Source of the DNA: Legionella rowbothamii
Lineage (GTDB): Bacteria; Pseudomonadota; Gammaproteobacteria; Legionellales; Legionellaceae
Reading direction: 5' to 3'
Assembly: GCF_900639985.1 (NCBI RefSeq)
Contig: NZ_CAAAIM010000002.1
Span: 62,001 to 126,000, forward strand
Length of the DNA: 64,000 nt
Shown: positions 7,654 to 16,091 of the stretch, piece by piece
Layout of the letters: the number at the start of each line of letters is the position of its first letter
How positions within the stretch are numbered: the stretch's first letter is position 1
Position numbers and translations under genes: made by a program
Notes under the pieces: generated by a model
The model's database searches: none
Told to the model about the DNA's origin: nothing
The model's input: only the letters and a program-made list of their open reading frames with translations

Positions 7654-9024
7654 CTCCATGGTTTTACGTGCTTGTTGCAATGAGTCTGGATCATTCACTG
7701 ATGGCCTACGCAAATCATCGCAATGTGCAGCACCGAAAATTAGTTGATAATTTAAATTAGAGTTGGTGGCATTGCCATTTTTGTTCGCCAATGACAAGGT
7801 TGACCAGGGATCTTGCTCTCCATTAGTAAAGAAAATTTTAGACACTAAACTATCCATTAAGGGATAATAAAGAGTTGAGTTTAGGTTTGACGTTTGTGCA
7901 GGCTGAGTCAGTTGAAATAAGCGCTTACATACCTGATGATGATAATTTAAATTGATTAAGGTCGAACGCGTGGATAGCTCCGTATTAGGATGGGCGTTTT
8001 GCCAGTAGCCATATTCTGTACAAGATTGATAATACCATTGGCGCATCGATAATCCGGGGGTAGTCGTATTAACCGTTTCATCCATCGCTCCTTGCGGGGT
8101 AAAGTCCACTGCATTAAGTCCAGAGCTTTGGTACAGTTTATGCGCCATTTTTGCATAGCCCACTAGTGGACTTGTATTGGATGAAAGAGCAGTACAGAAT
8201 TCATCTTTTTCCCCATATTGCACAGCACCTGCCCCAATATCTGCAATTAGGTAGAGAAAATCCACTGGATCATCTACTTGACTTGCCCCAAAAAGTTCTT
8301 TTATTTGTGCCAAGTGACCCACGTCGTCTAAGCTTTCTTCTACGGCATGGAATACCTCGCGCATTTGCTCGGCGCAACGAGGACCAACTACTTCGGTAAC
8401 ATGTTGATCATATTCCACAAAATCCTCTTTAGCCATCACCGGTGCAGATGAAGCCAGGGCACCTGCCACTAAATAGGGGAATTTTAAACGATAGTAGGCA
8501 GAGAGAGAGCCTGGGTACGAACCACCAAATGCGATCCAGCGTCCCGTCCAGTTATTTTTCTGACTGATATGACGTTGAAAATAAGCCAAATCATTTAATG
8601 CTGCGTCAGTAGTTAAAAAGCGTAAATTTTTGGCAGATAAGCTGGTAACCGGCACACTGGCACCGTAGTAACGGTGTTCTAAGGCAATGAGTTTGGCATG
8701 AAATTTTTGTGCATAATGCCTAATTGCGCCATTAAGTGCATTCGGGGTGCATGTGGCTTCGCCACAAATGTAGAAAAATACGGGGGCGTCATCTTCCGGC
8801 CCGTAACGTTCATCGATGTAGTAACGTTGAGCAAAGGTGCCCTTGGTTGGAGTGCTATGGTCAATAAGTTGTTGGAAATTGTATTGTTGGGTTGTTGCCT
8901 CGGTTTTGAAGCTGTATTTTGCCTCCAGTTGCTGTTGCATATAACGCTCAACGGCTCCCGCATGGCTTGAGAAACTCAGCGCGCATAAACTTGCACACAG
9001 GGAAGTAAATTTAGTATTAAACAT
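7621..9024 (-). CDS. S28-family secreted serine peptidase (prolyl carboxypeptidase-like)
   Basis: An alpha/beta-hydrolase peptidase of about 467 residues that cleaves after proline in the known members. The S28 signature is present: EHRYYG near residue 117, nucleophile Ser169 in FGGSYPG, the Asp in NGEQDPWS and the His in GAAHCDD near the C-terminus. A signal peptide ends near SHAGA (residue 24), so it is exported, and in Legionella such peptidases are typical type II secretion cargo. Three ATG codons stand in a row at 9030, 9027 and 9024. I chose 9024, because AAGG abuts the first ATG and is correctly spaced (6 bases) only for the third. It is divergent from the M4 protease gene. Confidence 0.92.
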   Translation of the reverse strand: MFNTKFTSLCASLCALSFSSHAGAVERYMQQQLEAKYSFKTEATTQQYNFQQLIDHSTPTKGTFAQRYYIDERYGPEDDAPVFFYICGEATCTPNALNGAIRHYAQKFHAKLIALEHRYYGASVPVTSLSAKNLRFLTTDAALNDLAYFQRHISQKNNWTGRWIAFGGSYPGSLSAYYRLKFPYLVAGALASSAPVMAKEDFVEYDQHVTEVVGPRCAEQMREVFHAVEESLDDVGHLAQIKELFGASQVDDPVDFLYLIADIGAGAVQYGEKDEFCTALSSNTSPLVGYAKMAHKLYQSSGLNAVDFTPQGAMDETVNTTTPGLSMRQWYYQSCTEYGYWQNAHPNTELSTRSTLINLNYHHQVCKRLFQLTQPAQTSNLNSTLYYPLMDSLVSKIFFTNGEQDPWSTLSLANKNGNATNSNLNYQLIFGAAHCDDLRRPSVNDPDSLQQARKTMESLLGEWLAIS

Positions 9025-9094
9025 CATCATCCTTAATTGTGTTCAGATCGTTTTTATGGCATTATGTTCAAAATGTAATTAGTAAGGAAGATTT

Positions 9095-10783
9095 ATGTTA
9101 AAAAAGCTTCTTGGAATCACATTGGTCTGCTGTGCTGCCGATGCTTTTGCAACGGAAACTGTAAATTTATATCATGCGCCATTAAGTAATTTAAAGCATT
9201 TTCCTTTTAAGCAAGGCCCAAAGAAAATGGCCGCTCGTGCCATGAGCAATTCTACTCCAGACACAACAAATAATAGTGTTTTACAAGAAGTAAACCAAAC
9301 TAAGGACAGGTCACAAATTACTACGCGCTATCAACAGTTATATCACGGCATCCCGGTGGTGGGAGCGCAAGTGATGGTTAGCACAGGTGCAAATCAAAAG
9401 GGTTTATCCAACAGCAATGCTCAGGTGAATGGGCATCTTTTAGACCACATCCAGCTCAATATTCAGCCTGCTTTTAGCAAACAACAAGCACTAGAAATCG
9501 CTAAAAAGTCCTGGTTCAATTTTAATCCTCAGACACCGATACAAGCCGAGCAAATGGAGCTACAAATTCGTGCGCAGTCCGATACTGAATTAAAACTGGT
9601 TTATCAGGTTTCTTTTAAGAGCATTGAATCGAATAGCAAACCTGCTTGGCCATTTTTCCTTGTTGATGCTCAAACTGGTGAACTCATCAAGCAATGGAAT
9701 AATGTGAAGAGTTTTGCTGACATTGGACCCGGTGGTAATGAAAAGGTTCATGAATATTGGTACGGCAAAGAGGGCTTACCCGCATTAGAAGTACAACAAG
9801 CGGGGGATGTCTGCACTATGGAATCCCCCACGGTGAGATTAGTAAATCTAAATTTCGCTTGGGATTGGAGTGGCATGATATCTACTCCTTTTAGTTATCA
9901 ATGTAACAACAACCAAGAAGAGCTCATTAATGGTGCTTTTTCACCCAAGAATGATGCCTATTATTTTGGGCATACCATTGTGAATATGTACCGTGATTGG
10001 TATGGGGTAAATGCTTTACAAAAACCGGATGGTTCACCCAGTCAATTAGTCATGCGGGTGCATTTTGGTTCGAGTTACGACAATGCTTTTTGGGATGGAC
10101 AATCCATGTCTTTTGGCGATGGTGCTGAGATGTATCCTCTCGTGTCTTTGGATGTAGCCGGTCACGAAGTAACCCATGGTTTTACCGAACAGCATTCTAA
10201 CCTTGAGTATTATGATCAATCAGGCGCTTTGAATGAGTCTCTATCGGATATGGGGGGCCAGGCTGCACGTGCTTATTTATTAGAAACGACACCCCTGCTG
10301 TATAATAAAGTGTATTTACAAGCGGATGTGATCACTTGGGGAATAGGCGAGACCATTATGCGCGAGGAGTTTGGCAGGGCGTTGCGCTTCATGGATTACC
10401 CCTCATCAGACGGAAGTTCCGCCGATTGTATGGATAAGAATTTGGCGCAAAGTAATGGTGCTTATTGTGCGATTAGCTATGATGATGTCATGGCTTTTGC
10501 CCAGGAGAATATTCCTGAACCACAAAACCAACAAAACTTTATTGTGCACACTGCCAGTGGCATATTTAATAAGGCATTTTACTTAATGGCGAAAAGCATC
10601 GGCATTAAAAAAGCTTATCATGTGATGGTGATTGCTAACAGTAAGTATTGGACTCCTACCACTAATTTTGCACAGGGAGCTTGCGGAGTACTTTATGCAG
10701 CACGTGATTTAGCGGTTGATACCAATTTGGTGAAAACGGTTTTTGGTCAAGTAGGTGTTCCAACCGATACGTGTGCTTTTTAA
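9095..10783 (+). CDS. M4-family zinc metalloprotease, ProA/Msp-like
   Basis: A thermolysin-type secreted protease of 562 residues. It has a signal peptide (about 1-20), an FTP/PepSY propeptide (about 20-200) and a catalytic domain. The HEVTH zinc motif is at 357-361, and the third ligand Glu381 lies in GALNESLSD, 20 residues on as in thermolysin. The core (DWYGVNALQKPDGSPSQLVM, then YDNAFWDG) closely resembles L. pneumophila ProA/Msp, a type II-secreted tissue-destructive protease, but the N- and C-terminal parts differ. It may be a paralogue of ProA. The only spacer to the divergent S28 gene is about 70 bases, so both promoters are packed or overlapping there. Confidence 0.94.
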   Translation: MLKKLLGITLVCCAADAFATETVNLYHAPLSNLKHFPFKQGPKKMAARAMSNSTPDTTNNSVLQEVNQTKDRSQITTRYQQLYHGIPVVGAQVMVSTGANQKGLSNSNAQVNGHLLDHIQLNIQPAFSKQQALEIAKKSWFNFNPQTPIQAEQMELQIRAQSDTELKLVYQVSFKSIESNSKPAWPFFLVDAQTGELIKQWNNVKSFADIGPGGNEKVHEYWYGKEGLPALEVQQAGDVCTMESPTVRLVNLNFAWDWSGMISTPFSYQCNNNQEELINGAFSPKNDAYYFGHTIVNMYRDWYGVNALQKPDGSPSQLVMRVHFGSSYDNAFWDGQSMSFGDGAEMYPLVSLDVAGHEVTHGFTEQHSNLEYYDQSGALNESLSDMGGQAARAYLLETTPLLYNKVYLQADVITWGIGETIMREEFGRALRFMDYPSSDGSSADCMDKNLAQSNGAYCAISYDDVMAFAQENIPEPQNQQNFIVHTASGIFNKAFYLMAKSIGIKKAYHVMVIANSKYWTPTTNFAQGACGVLYAARDLAVDTNLVKTVFGQVGVPTDTCAF

Positions 10784-10987
10784 TCCAACTGGCTCAGTAT
10801 ATAGCAAGTGGGTAGAAAAGTTGGTTAATAGCAACCATGGATTTTTGCGTATAAGTACACGGGTTTTGTGCGTCAACATTTATCTTTTAGGTTGTTTTTT
10901 GTTCTAAATGCTGTCTGCCAGTCAAAAGTTAGTGTATAATAACGCTCTATTTTTATTTACTTTTCTCTTTTTTCAAGCAGGAATTGA

Positions 10988-11905
10988 ATGACTAACTTTT
11001 TGATTATCTTGGGTATATTAGTATTAACCTTGATTTGTGTTGGCGTGATGGTGGTTAAAATTTATCGCCAACCTGCAGAACCACTCTCTTTTGGGCAATA
11101 TTTGAAGCTTACGGTAAGTGGAATTATTGCTTTTATTGCGGATACCTTAGGTGTAGGTAGTTTTGCGGTTAATATTGCCTTGGCCAAATTAATGGGTACT
11201 TTTCGTGATGATGAAATGCCTGCAGTGAATAATGGTGCCCAAGTAATTCCCGGAACGATAGAGTCTTTATTTTTCATGCAATTAATCAATGTGGACATGA
11301 CCACACTGCTGACTTTGGTTGCTGGGACCTGTGTTGGTGGTTTATTGGGTGGTTTTGTGATGAGTCGTCTGAGTAAGCAGGCTGTTCGTTTGGCCATGAT
11401 GTGCGCTTTTGCCTTGATAATCTTTTTATTAATATCCCATCAATATCGATGGCTTCCTATCGGTGGTGAATTAACCGCATTACATTCTTGGAAATTAGTT
11501 ATCGGATTTTTTGCCTTGATGGTCTGCGGTGCCCTAACCTCCGTTGGTGTGGGCTTATTTGTGATGGTGCAGGGCGTATTGTTTCTGATGAATGTATCTC
11601 CAGCCGTTGCTTTCCCTATTATGACCACCGCCGGAGCAATGCAGCAGCCCTTAACGACCCTCGTATTTTTACAACAAGATAAAATTCCTTTAAAGAAGAC
11701 CTTAATATTAAGTCTCTCAGGATGTCTTGGTGTTTTCATGACCATTCCCTTATTTATGCACTTAACGGTTACTTGGTTGCATTTATTACTCTTAGGCATC
11801 CTCGTTTATAATTTCCAGGGGGTTACGCGTACCTATTTACGTAATCGGTCTGGCAAACGCTATACTCCTGTTACTGCTTCCACACCGCTCGCGGCTGCTG
11901 AATAG
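10988..11905 (+). CDS. TauE/SafE-family (sulfite exporter-like) membrane permease
   Basis: This 305-residue integral membrane protein has about eight hydrophobic segments in two similar halves, typical of TauE/SafE anion permeases. The first half contains FIADTLGVGSFAVN and the second ALTSVGVGLFVMVQG. The family exports sulfite, sulfoacetate and related organic anions; the substrate here is unknown. A TATAAT box at 10935-10940 lies 48 bases before the ATG. The ribosome site is weak (AGGA). A terminator follows at 11911. Confidence 0.85.
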   Translation: MTNFLIILGILVLTLICVGVMVVKIYRQPAEPLSFGQYLKLTVSGIIAFIADTLGVGSFAVNIALAKLMGTFRDDEMPAVNNGAQVIPGTIESLFFMQLINVDMTTLLTLVAGTCVGGLLGGFVMSRLSKQAVRLAMMCAFALIIFLLISHQYRWLPIGGELTALHSWKLVIGFFALMVCGALTSVGVGLFVMVQGVLFLMNVSPAVAFPIMTTAGAMQQPLTTLVFLQQDKIPLKKTLILSLSGCLGVFMTIPLFMHLTVTWLHLLLLGILVYNFQGVTRTYLRNRSGKRYTPVTASTPLAAAE

Positions 11906-11910
11906 TAACG

Positions 11911-11949
11911 TGTTTGCTGGGTAGAAAAGCCCAGCAAACACTGTTTTTT
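11911..11949 (+). terminator. Rho-independent terminator after the TauE-like gene
   Basis: An 11-bp perfect stem, TGTTTGCTGGG (11911-11921) with CCCAGCAAACA (11930-11940), and an 8-base loop are followed by a run of six T at 11944-11949. Confidence 0.92.
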
Positions 11950-12052
11950 CCGTTCCCAATGCTGGGCTTTACACCTCAGCCTACATTTATGATTTGCCAC
12001 GAGAATAATCATTAACATAATGGCTTAAGTAAGTACTATTAGTTGTTTATAG

Positions 12053-12102
12053 ATACCCAAAGACAACAAGCATTTGGGAGTCGCTTGGGTATATAGTATA
12101 AT
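12053..12102 (+). promoter_or_regulatory. Promoter of darP-rlmKL with a flanking inverted repeat
   Basis: TTGGGA (12074-12079) and TATAAT (12097-12102) are 17 bases apart, a good sigma-70 promoter placed 33 bases before the darP start. An inverted repeat, ATACCCAA (12053-12060) with TTGGGTAT (12085-12092), spans the -35 box and the spacer. It could be a repressor site or simply a hairpin; that part is inference. Confidence 0.6.
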
Positions 12103-12134
12103 TAGTCCCCATTTTATTAAAAAAAGTATGTACT

Positions 12135-12614
12135 ATGGATGAGCCAGTTAGTAAATCACAGAAAAAAAGAGACGCCGATTCTTTACAAAAAATAGGTGTG
12201 AAATTTATCGACCTTAGCTTGGCTAAGCTGGATTTATTACCTCTTCCAGATAATCTTTATAAGGCAATTGTTGATGCGAAAGCCATTAAAAGCCATGGTG
12301 CGACAAGAAGACAGGCACAGTTGATTGGTAAATTGATGCGTGCCGCTGATCATGAAGAAATTCTTGCTGCTTATGAACGCATCCTAGATGAGGAAAGTTC
12401 GGTTACCGCCTCATTCCATGAGGTGGAAGTTTGGCGTGATCGCTTAATTAATGAAGGCAAGACGGCATTAACCGAATTTATCGAAGCCTATAATCCAGAA
12501 GAAGTTCAACAATTAAGACAATTAATCAAAAAAGCAGTTGATGATCAGCATAAGGAAAAAAATACCGGTGCTGCCAAAGCTCTTTTTCGCTATTTAAGGT
12601 CCTGCATTCTATGA
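12135..12614 (+). CDS. darP: Ribosome-associated assembly factor DarP (YjgA, DUF615)
   Basis: DarP binds pre-50S particles and assists late assembly of the large ribosomal subunit. The 159-residue all-helical protein shows the family features SKSQKKRDADSLQKIG at the N-terminus, the LPLPDNLYKAI segment and the THGARRRQ-like stretch (SHGATRRQAQLIGKLM). Its TGA overlaps the ATG of rlmKL (ATGA), so the two are translationally coupled. That makes sense, since both act on the 50S subunit. Confidence 0.92.
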   Translation: MDEPVSKSQKKRDADSLQKIGVKFIDLSLAKLDLLPLPDNLYKAIVDAKAIKSHGATRRQAQLIGKLMRAADHEEILAAYERILDEESSVTASFHEVEVWRDRLINEGKTALTEFIEAYNPEEVQQLRQLIKKAVDDQHKEKNTGAAKALFRYLRSCIL

Positions 12615-14728
12615 ATTATTCCTTATTTGTAAGCTGTCCCCGTGGATTAGAATATCTATTGGAGGCGGAAGTGAAAGCGTTAGGCTTGGTGGTAACTCGT
12701 GTGAGCCCGCAGGGGGTCTATGGCGAAGCCAGCCTTACAGTAGTTTACCAATTATGCTTATGGTCACGCCTTGCCAACCGTGTGCAACTTATCCTGTTTA
12801 GCGGTTATGGTGGTACCGAACAAGCGCTACATCAATTGTGTACGGATTTTCACTGGCAGACGGTTTTTTCCTCAGACAAAACGTTGGCTATTGAGTTTCA
12901 TGGTAGCTCGGAGCATATCCGCAATACGATGTTTGGTGGGCAAGTAGTTAAAGATGGAATCGTAGACCATTTTCGTCGATTGAACGGCGATCGCCCTTCG
13001 ATTGATAAAGAAAAGCCACAAATTTTAATTCATGCTTATTTGAAAAATGATGAAGTCACGGTGAGTTTTGATTTAACCGGATATAGCTTGCATCAACGAG
13101 GTTATCGAACTCAATCCGGTAAGGCACCCATAAAAGAAAATGTGGCTGCTGCCTTATTAATCCGTGCTAAATGGCCAGAATTGGCGGCTCAAGGATATAC
13201 TTTTCATGATCCATTTTGTGGCTCGGGGACCTTGGTAATCGAAGCTGCTATGATGGCAACTCATGTTGCTCCGGGCTTATTGCGTCAGGATCAATCGCTG
13301 CAATACTGGGCTCAACATCAAGAATCATTATGGGAAAAATTACGCTCCGATGCGCTACACCTGGTTAAGCCATTAACCGGCAAATTATTAGGGACAGATG
13401 CGGATCCTAAGGCAATCGAACTTGCTCGCGCGAATGCTGAACGGGCCGGTGTGGCTCCTTTAGTCGAGTTTACCATATCGGCTATGAATCACATTCAAGC
13501 ACCAGTAGAAAAAGGTTTACTCGCTTGTAATCCTCCTTATGGTGAGCGTTTAGGCGATACCACGCAATTAGTGCCAATATATCAGCAGTTAGGCAAGGCT
13601 TTGCATGAGCATTATCAAGGCTGGAAGGCTGCAGTAATTACCTCCAGTCCTATTTTAGCCAAAGCAATAGGCTTGCGTTCTAACAAACAATATACCCTGT
13701 ATAATGGTGCTTTAGAGTGTAAATTGTATTGTTTCGACATTAGCGGTACGAATGAGTTGAAGGGGGCGATGAGCGTTACTTTGTCGGAAAATGCGCAAAT
13801 GTTATTTAATCGCTTGGAAAAAAACTACAAGCATTTACATAAATGGGCGCAAAAAAATCATATTTCGTGCTATCGAGTTTATGATGCAGACTTACCTGAA
13901 TATGCTTATGCTATTGATATTTATAACGGGCATGTCGTACTTCAAGAATACGCTCCCCCAGCAAGTGTTCCGCCACATAAAGCAGAACGCCGCAGCTTAG
14001 AAGTACTGCAGGTAGTACCGCGAGCCTTGGGCATTGCGGCAGATAAGGTCGTGGTGAAACAGCGTAAACAGCAAAAGGGCAGTGAGCAGTATCAAAAGCT
14101 AAGCCAAACTCACCACACCATGGTGGTGACTGAAGGACAGGCGAAACTTAAAGTAAATTTGTATGATTACTTAGATACCGGTTTATTTTTAGATCACCGT
14201 CCGCTGCGTTTAAGCTTTGCGAAATTAAAACCTGGCATGCGTTTTCTTAATTGTTTTTGTTATACGGGGACTGCAAGTGTGCAGGCGGCGCTGGCTGGCG
14301 CGCAGACGACGAATGTGGATTTATCCAATACCTATTTGCGATGGGCGGAAGAGAATTTTCGCTTAAACCATTTAGATTTATCGCGACATCAGTTTGTGCA
14401 ATATGACTGTCGTGAATGGCTGCGTACTTCTCGCGATCGTTTTGATGTGATCTTTCTCGATCCGCCAAGTTTTTCTAATTCGAAGCGTATGAATGATACT
14501 TTGGATATCCAACGCGATCACGTTATGCTAGTGAACGAAGCGATGCGCTTATTAAACCCAGATGGAACCTTATATTTTTCAACTAATTTTCGTCAGTTTA
14601 AGCTGGATCCGCAGTTGATGGAAAAATATGCGGTGCAAGATATTAGTGCGCAAACGATTGATCAGGATTTTAAGCGAAATCATAAGATTCATTATTGTTT
14701 TAAAATTAGAATGCGGCAATTTGCGTAG
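12611..14728 (+). CDS. rlmL: Bifunctional 23S rRNA methyltransferase RlmKL
   Basis: This 705-residue two-headed enzyme methylates G2445 (N2) and G2069 (N7) of 23S rRNA. The N-terminal half has a THUMP domain (about 45-155) and a Rossmann methyltransferase with FHDPFCGSGT and NPPYGERLGD (about residue 306). The C-terminal half is a second methyltransferase with FLDHRPLR, FLNCFCYTGT and LDPPSFSNS (about residue 616). Length and order match the E. coli fused form. It is coupled to darP by a 4-base overlap and ends at a hairpin shared with the convergent gene. Confidence 0.96.
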   Translation: MNYSLFVSCPRGLEYLLEAEVKALGLVVTRVSPQGVYGEASLTVVYQLCLWSRLANRVQLILFSGYGGTEQALHQLCTDFHWQTVFSSDKTLAIEFHGSSEHIRNTMFGGQVVKDGIVDHFRRLNGDRPSIDKEKPQILIHAYLKNDEVTVSFDLTGYSLHQRGYRTQSGKAPIKENVAAALLIRAKWPELAAQGYTFHDPFCGSGTLVIEAAMMATHVAPGLLRQDQSLQYWAQHQESLWEKLRSDALHLVKPLTGKLLGTDADPKAIELARANAERAGVAPLVEFTISAMNHIQAPVEKGLLACNPPYGERLGDTTQLVPIYQQLGKALHEHYQGWKAAVITSSPILAKAIGLRSNKQYTLYNGALECKLYCFDISGTNELKGAMSVTLSENAQMLFNRLEKNYKHLHKWAQKNHISCYRVYDADLPEYAYAIDIYNGHVVLQEYAPPASVPPHKAERRSLEVLQVVPRALGIAADKVVVKQRKQQKGSEQYQKLSQTHHTMVVTEGQAKLKVNLYDYLDTGLFLDHRPLRLSFAKLKPGMRFLNCFCYTGTASVQAALAGAQTTNVDLSNTYLRWAEENFRLNHLDLSRHQFVQYDCREWLRTSRDRFDVIFLDPPSFSNSKRMNDTLDIQRDHVMLVNEAMRLLNPDGTLYFSTNFRQFKLDPQLMEKYAVQDISAQTIDQDFKRNHKIHYCFKIRMRQFA

Positions 14729-14742
14729 CGGCTACTAGGTGG

Positions 14743-14779
14743 AGGTTGGGCCATGTGTTATAGACCATGGGCCCAACCT
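14743..14779. terminator. Hairpin between convergent rlmKL and Mpo1-like genes
   Basis: AGGTTGGGCCATG (14743-14755) pairs with CATGGGCCCAACCT (14766-14779), about 13 bp with one bulged G. It lies between two converging stop codons and probably ends transcription from both sides, though no long T run follows. Its right arm recurs at 52328. Confidence 0.7.
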
Positions 14780-14786
14780 AAAATTC
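14768..14786. repeat. Copy 1 of a 19-base repeat (other copy at 52328-52346)
   Basis: The 19 bases TGGGCCCAACCTAAAATTC match 52328-52346 at 18 of 19 positions, and both are preceded by CCAT. Both sit immediately before the minus-strand stop codon of a convergent gene pair. Confidence 0.6.
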
Positions 14787-15299
14787 CTACAATTTATTTT
14801 CTTCAATAACCCCACCATAAATCTGCACCTGCAATGATTTCATATATCCTGCCATGAAAAAAAGTTCTGCAACCAGAAACAAAGGAGCAATCAAAAGTTG
14901 GGATAAATTATCCATAAACGCAGGTTTTCTGCCTTCGATGTAGTGACCATAAAGCTGTAGCCCCCAACCGGCAATAAAAGTAATGATAAACGCCCAAATA
15001 CCCAAAGTTGTTGGGCCTTCGGCACTAAACCAATGTGCTATCCATAATAAAAACAACATAATTGGTGTAATGGCTAAAGCTAATTGCCAATTTAAGAGGA
15101 AATAGTAAACTAAGATGGCGATAGTCGCGAACCAGGCTAGGTTACTGGCGAATACCCCAGGAATGATAATTTGGATGAAACCTAATAAAATCATCAAAGA
15201 GAGAACAATCAGTGGCACCCCGGCAAAATGCGTATAACGAGTAGTGGCGTTTTGATGATAAGTTGCATAAAACTGTGCTTGTTCAACAAAAGATTTCAT
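14787..15299 (-). CDS. Mpo1-like (DUF962) membrane protein
   Basis: A membrane protein of 170 residues with four to five hydrophobic segments. It has the conserved histidine motifs of the Mpo1/YGL010w family: YHQNATTRYTHFAGVP near the N-terminus and QLYGHYIEGRKPA near residue 115. Yeast Mpo1 is an Fe-dependent dioxygenase that alpha-oxidises 2-hydroxy fatty acids; bacterial members are little studied. An upstream in-frame ATG at 15362 would add 21 residues. I prefer 15299 (MKSFVEQ), because AGGA lies 9-10 bases before it and the family begins there. Confidence 0.85.
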   Translation of the reverse strand: MKSFVEQAQFYATYHQNATTRYTHFAGVPLIVLSLMILLGFIQIIIPGVFASNLAWFATIAILVYYFLLNWQLALAITPIMLFLLWIAHWFSAEGPTTLGIWAFIITFIAGWGLQLYGHYIEGRKPAFMDNLSQLLIAPLFLVAELFFMAGYMKSLQVQIYGGVIEENKL

Positions 15300-15425
15300 T
15301 TTTAAGTGTCCTAGTAGTAGTTTTACTCTTAAAAACATAGCACATAATCTTGAAAAGCACATTTCACTTTTCCGTCAAAATCAATTCATTTGAGCTCGAG
15401 TTAGCGAAATGTAAACAGACTCTAG

Positions 15426-15992
15426 CTAGTCAAAAGTATAAGTTCCTACCACGTAAAGCACATTACCATTGGTAGACGAGCCTGGAATATAAGCTGCTTT
15501 TAGGGATACTTTGTGGATAAAGAAGCCTGCCCAAGGAACCGCGCCGGGGAATGGAATATTATGCATTATATCTGGGCGCGAAGTGATCAGGACTGAATAG
15601 CCTAACCCCGCTTTAATGTTTTTGTTGAGAGAGGCCACAAATAAATGGGCATAGCCAATCACGGGCTCCACATTTTTATGAGAGTCAAGAAATGCAAAGG
15701 CATAAAGGCCGTGCCAATTGCCGCGTTCATCAAAAAAGCCTTTGCCTAATCCGCCGCCCCATGCCAATTCATTATATTTTTTCTCGCGTATGCGCTCGGG
15801 GCTATAAGTATAGCGGTTGTGCCATGCGTATCCAGAAATGTAAAGGTCAGTTTTACCTTCGGTCCAAATTTGGTGAAAGCGTAGGCAAACGGGCTTAAAG
15901 AATGTGAGCCAATGGCTGCAATTTTCTGTTTCTTCGGCAGAAAATGCATTTAGGGAAAACAGCATTAATACGCCGATAACTAACTTTCTCAT
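15426..15992 (-). CDS. pagP: Lipid A palmitoyltransferase, PagP/Rcp-like
   Basis: An outer-membrane beta-barrel enzyme that moves palmitate from phospholipid to lipid A. In L. pneumophila the homologue Rcp gives resistance to cationic antimicrobial peptides and aids infection. The 188-residue precursor has a signal peptide cut after about A19 (NAFSA). It carries the catalytic triad equivalents H58 (YAWHNRYTY) and D103-S104 ([10 protein letters not shown]), plus the family segments [20 protein letters not shown] and [11 protein letters not shown]. The order and length fit E. coli PagP well. It is divergent from the amino acid permease with a 99-base spacer. Confidence 0.93.
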   Translation of the reverse strand: MRKLVIGVLMLFSLNAFSAEETENCSHWLTFFKPVCLRFHQIWTEGKTDLYISGYAWHNRYTYSPERIREKKYNELAWGGGLGKGFFDERGNWHGLYAFAFLDSHKNVEPVIGYAHLFVASLNKNIKAGLGYSVLITSRPDIMHNIPFPGAVPWAGFFIHKVSLKAAYIPGSSTNGNVLYVVGTYTFD

Positions 15993-16091
15993 TTAATTTT
16001 TAACCTATAACTAGGCTTTCAACTAGAATTAAAAGCATAGTTCTTAATGCAATGTGTAACGGTAAAATCATAAAACAGGGTGCATACTATC

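Noticed and set aside
11062..11799. Two minus-strand frames of 111 and 119 codons in the TauE-like gene
   Set aside because: They are low-complexity antisense reads of a membrane protein gene with no start signals.
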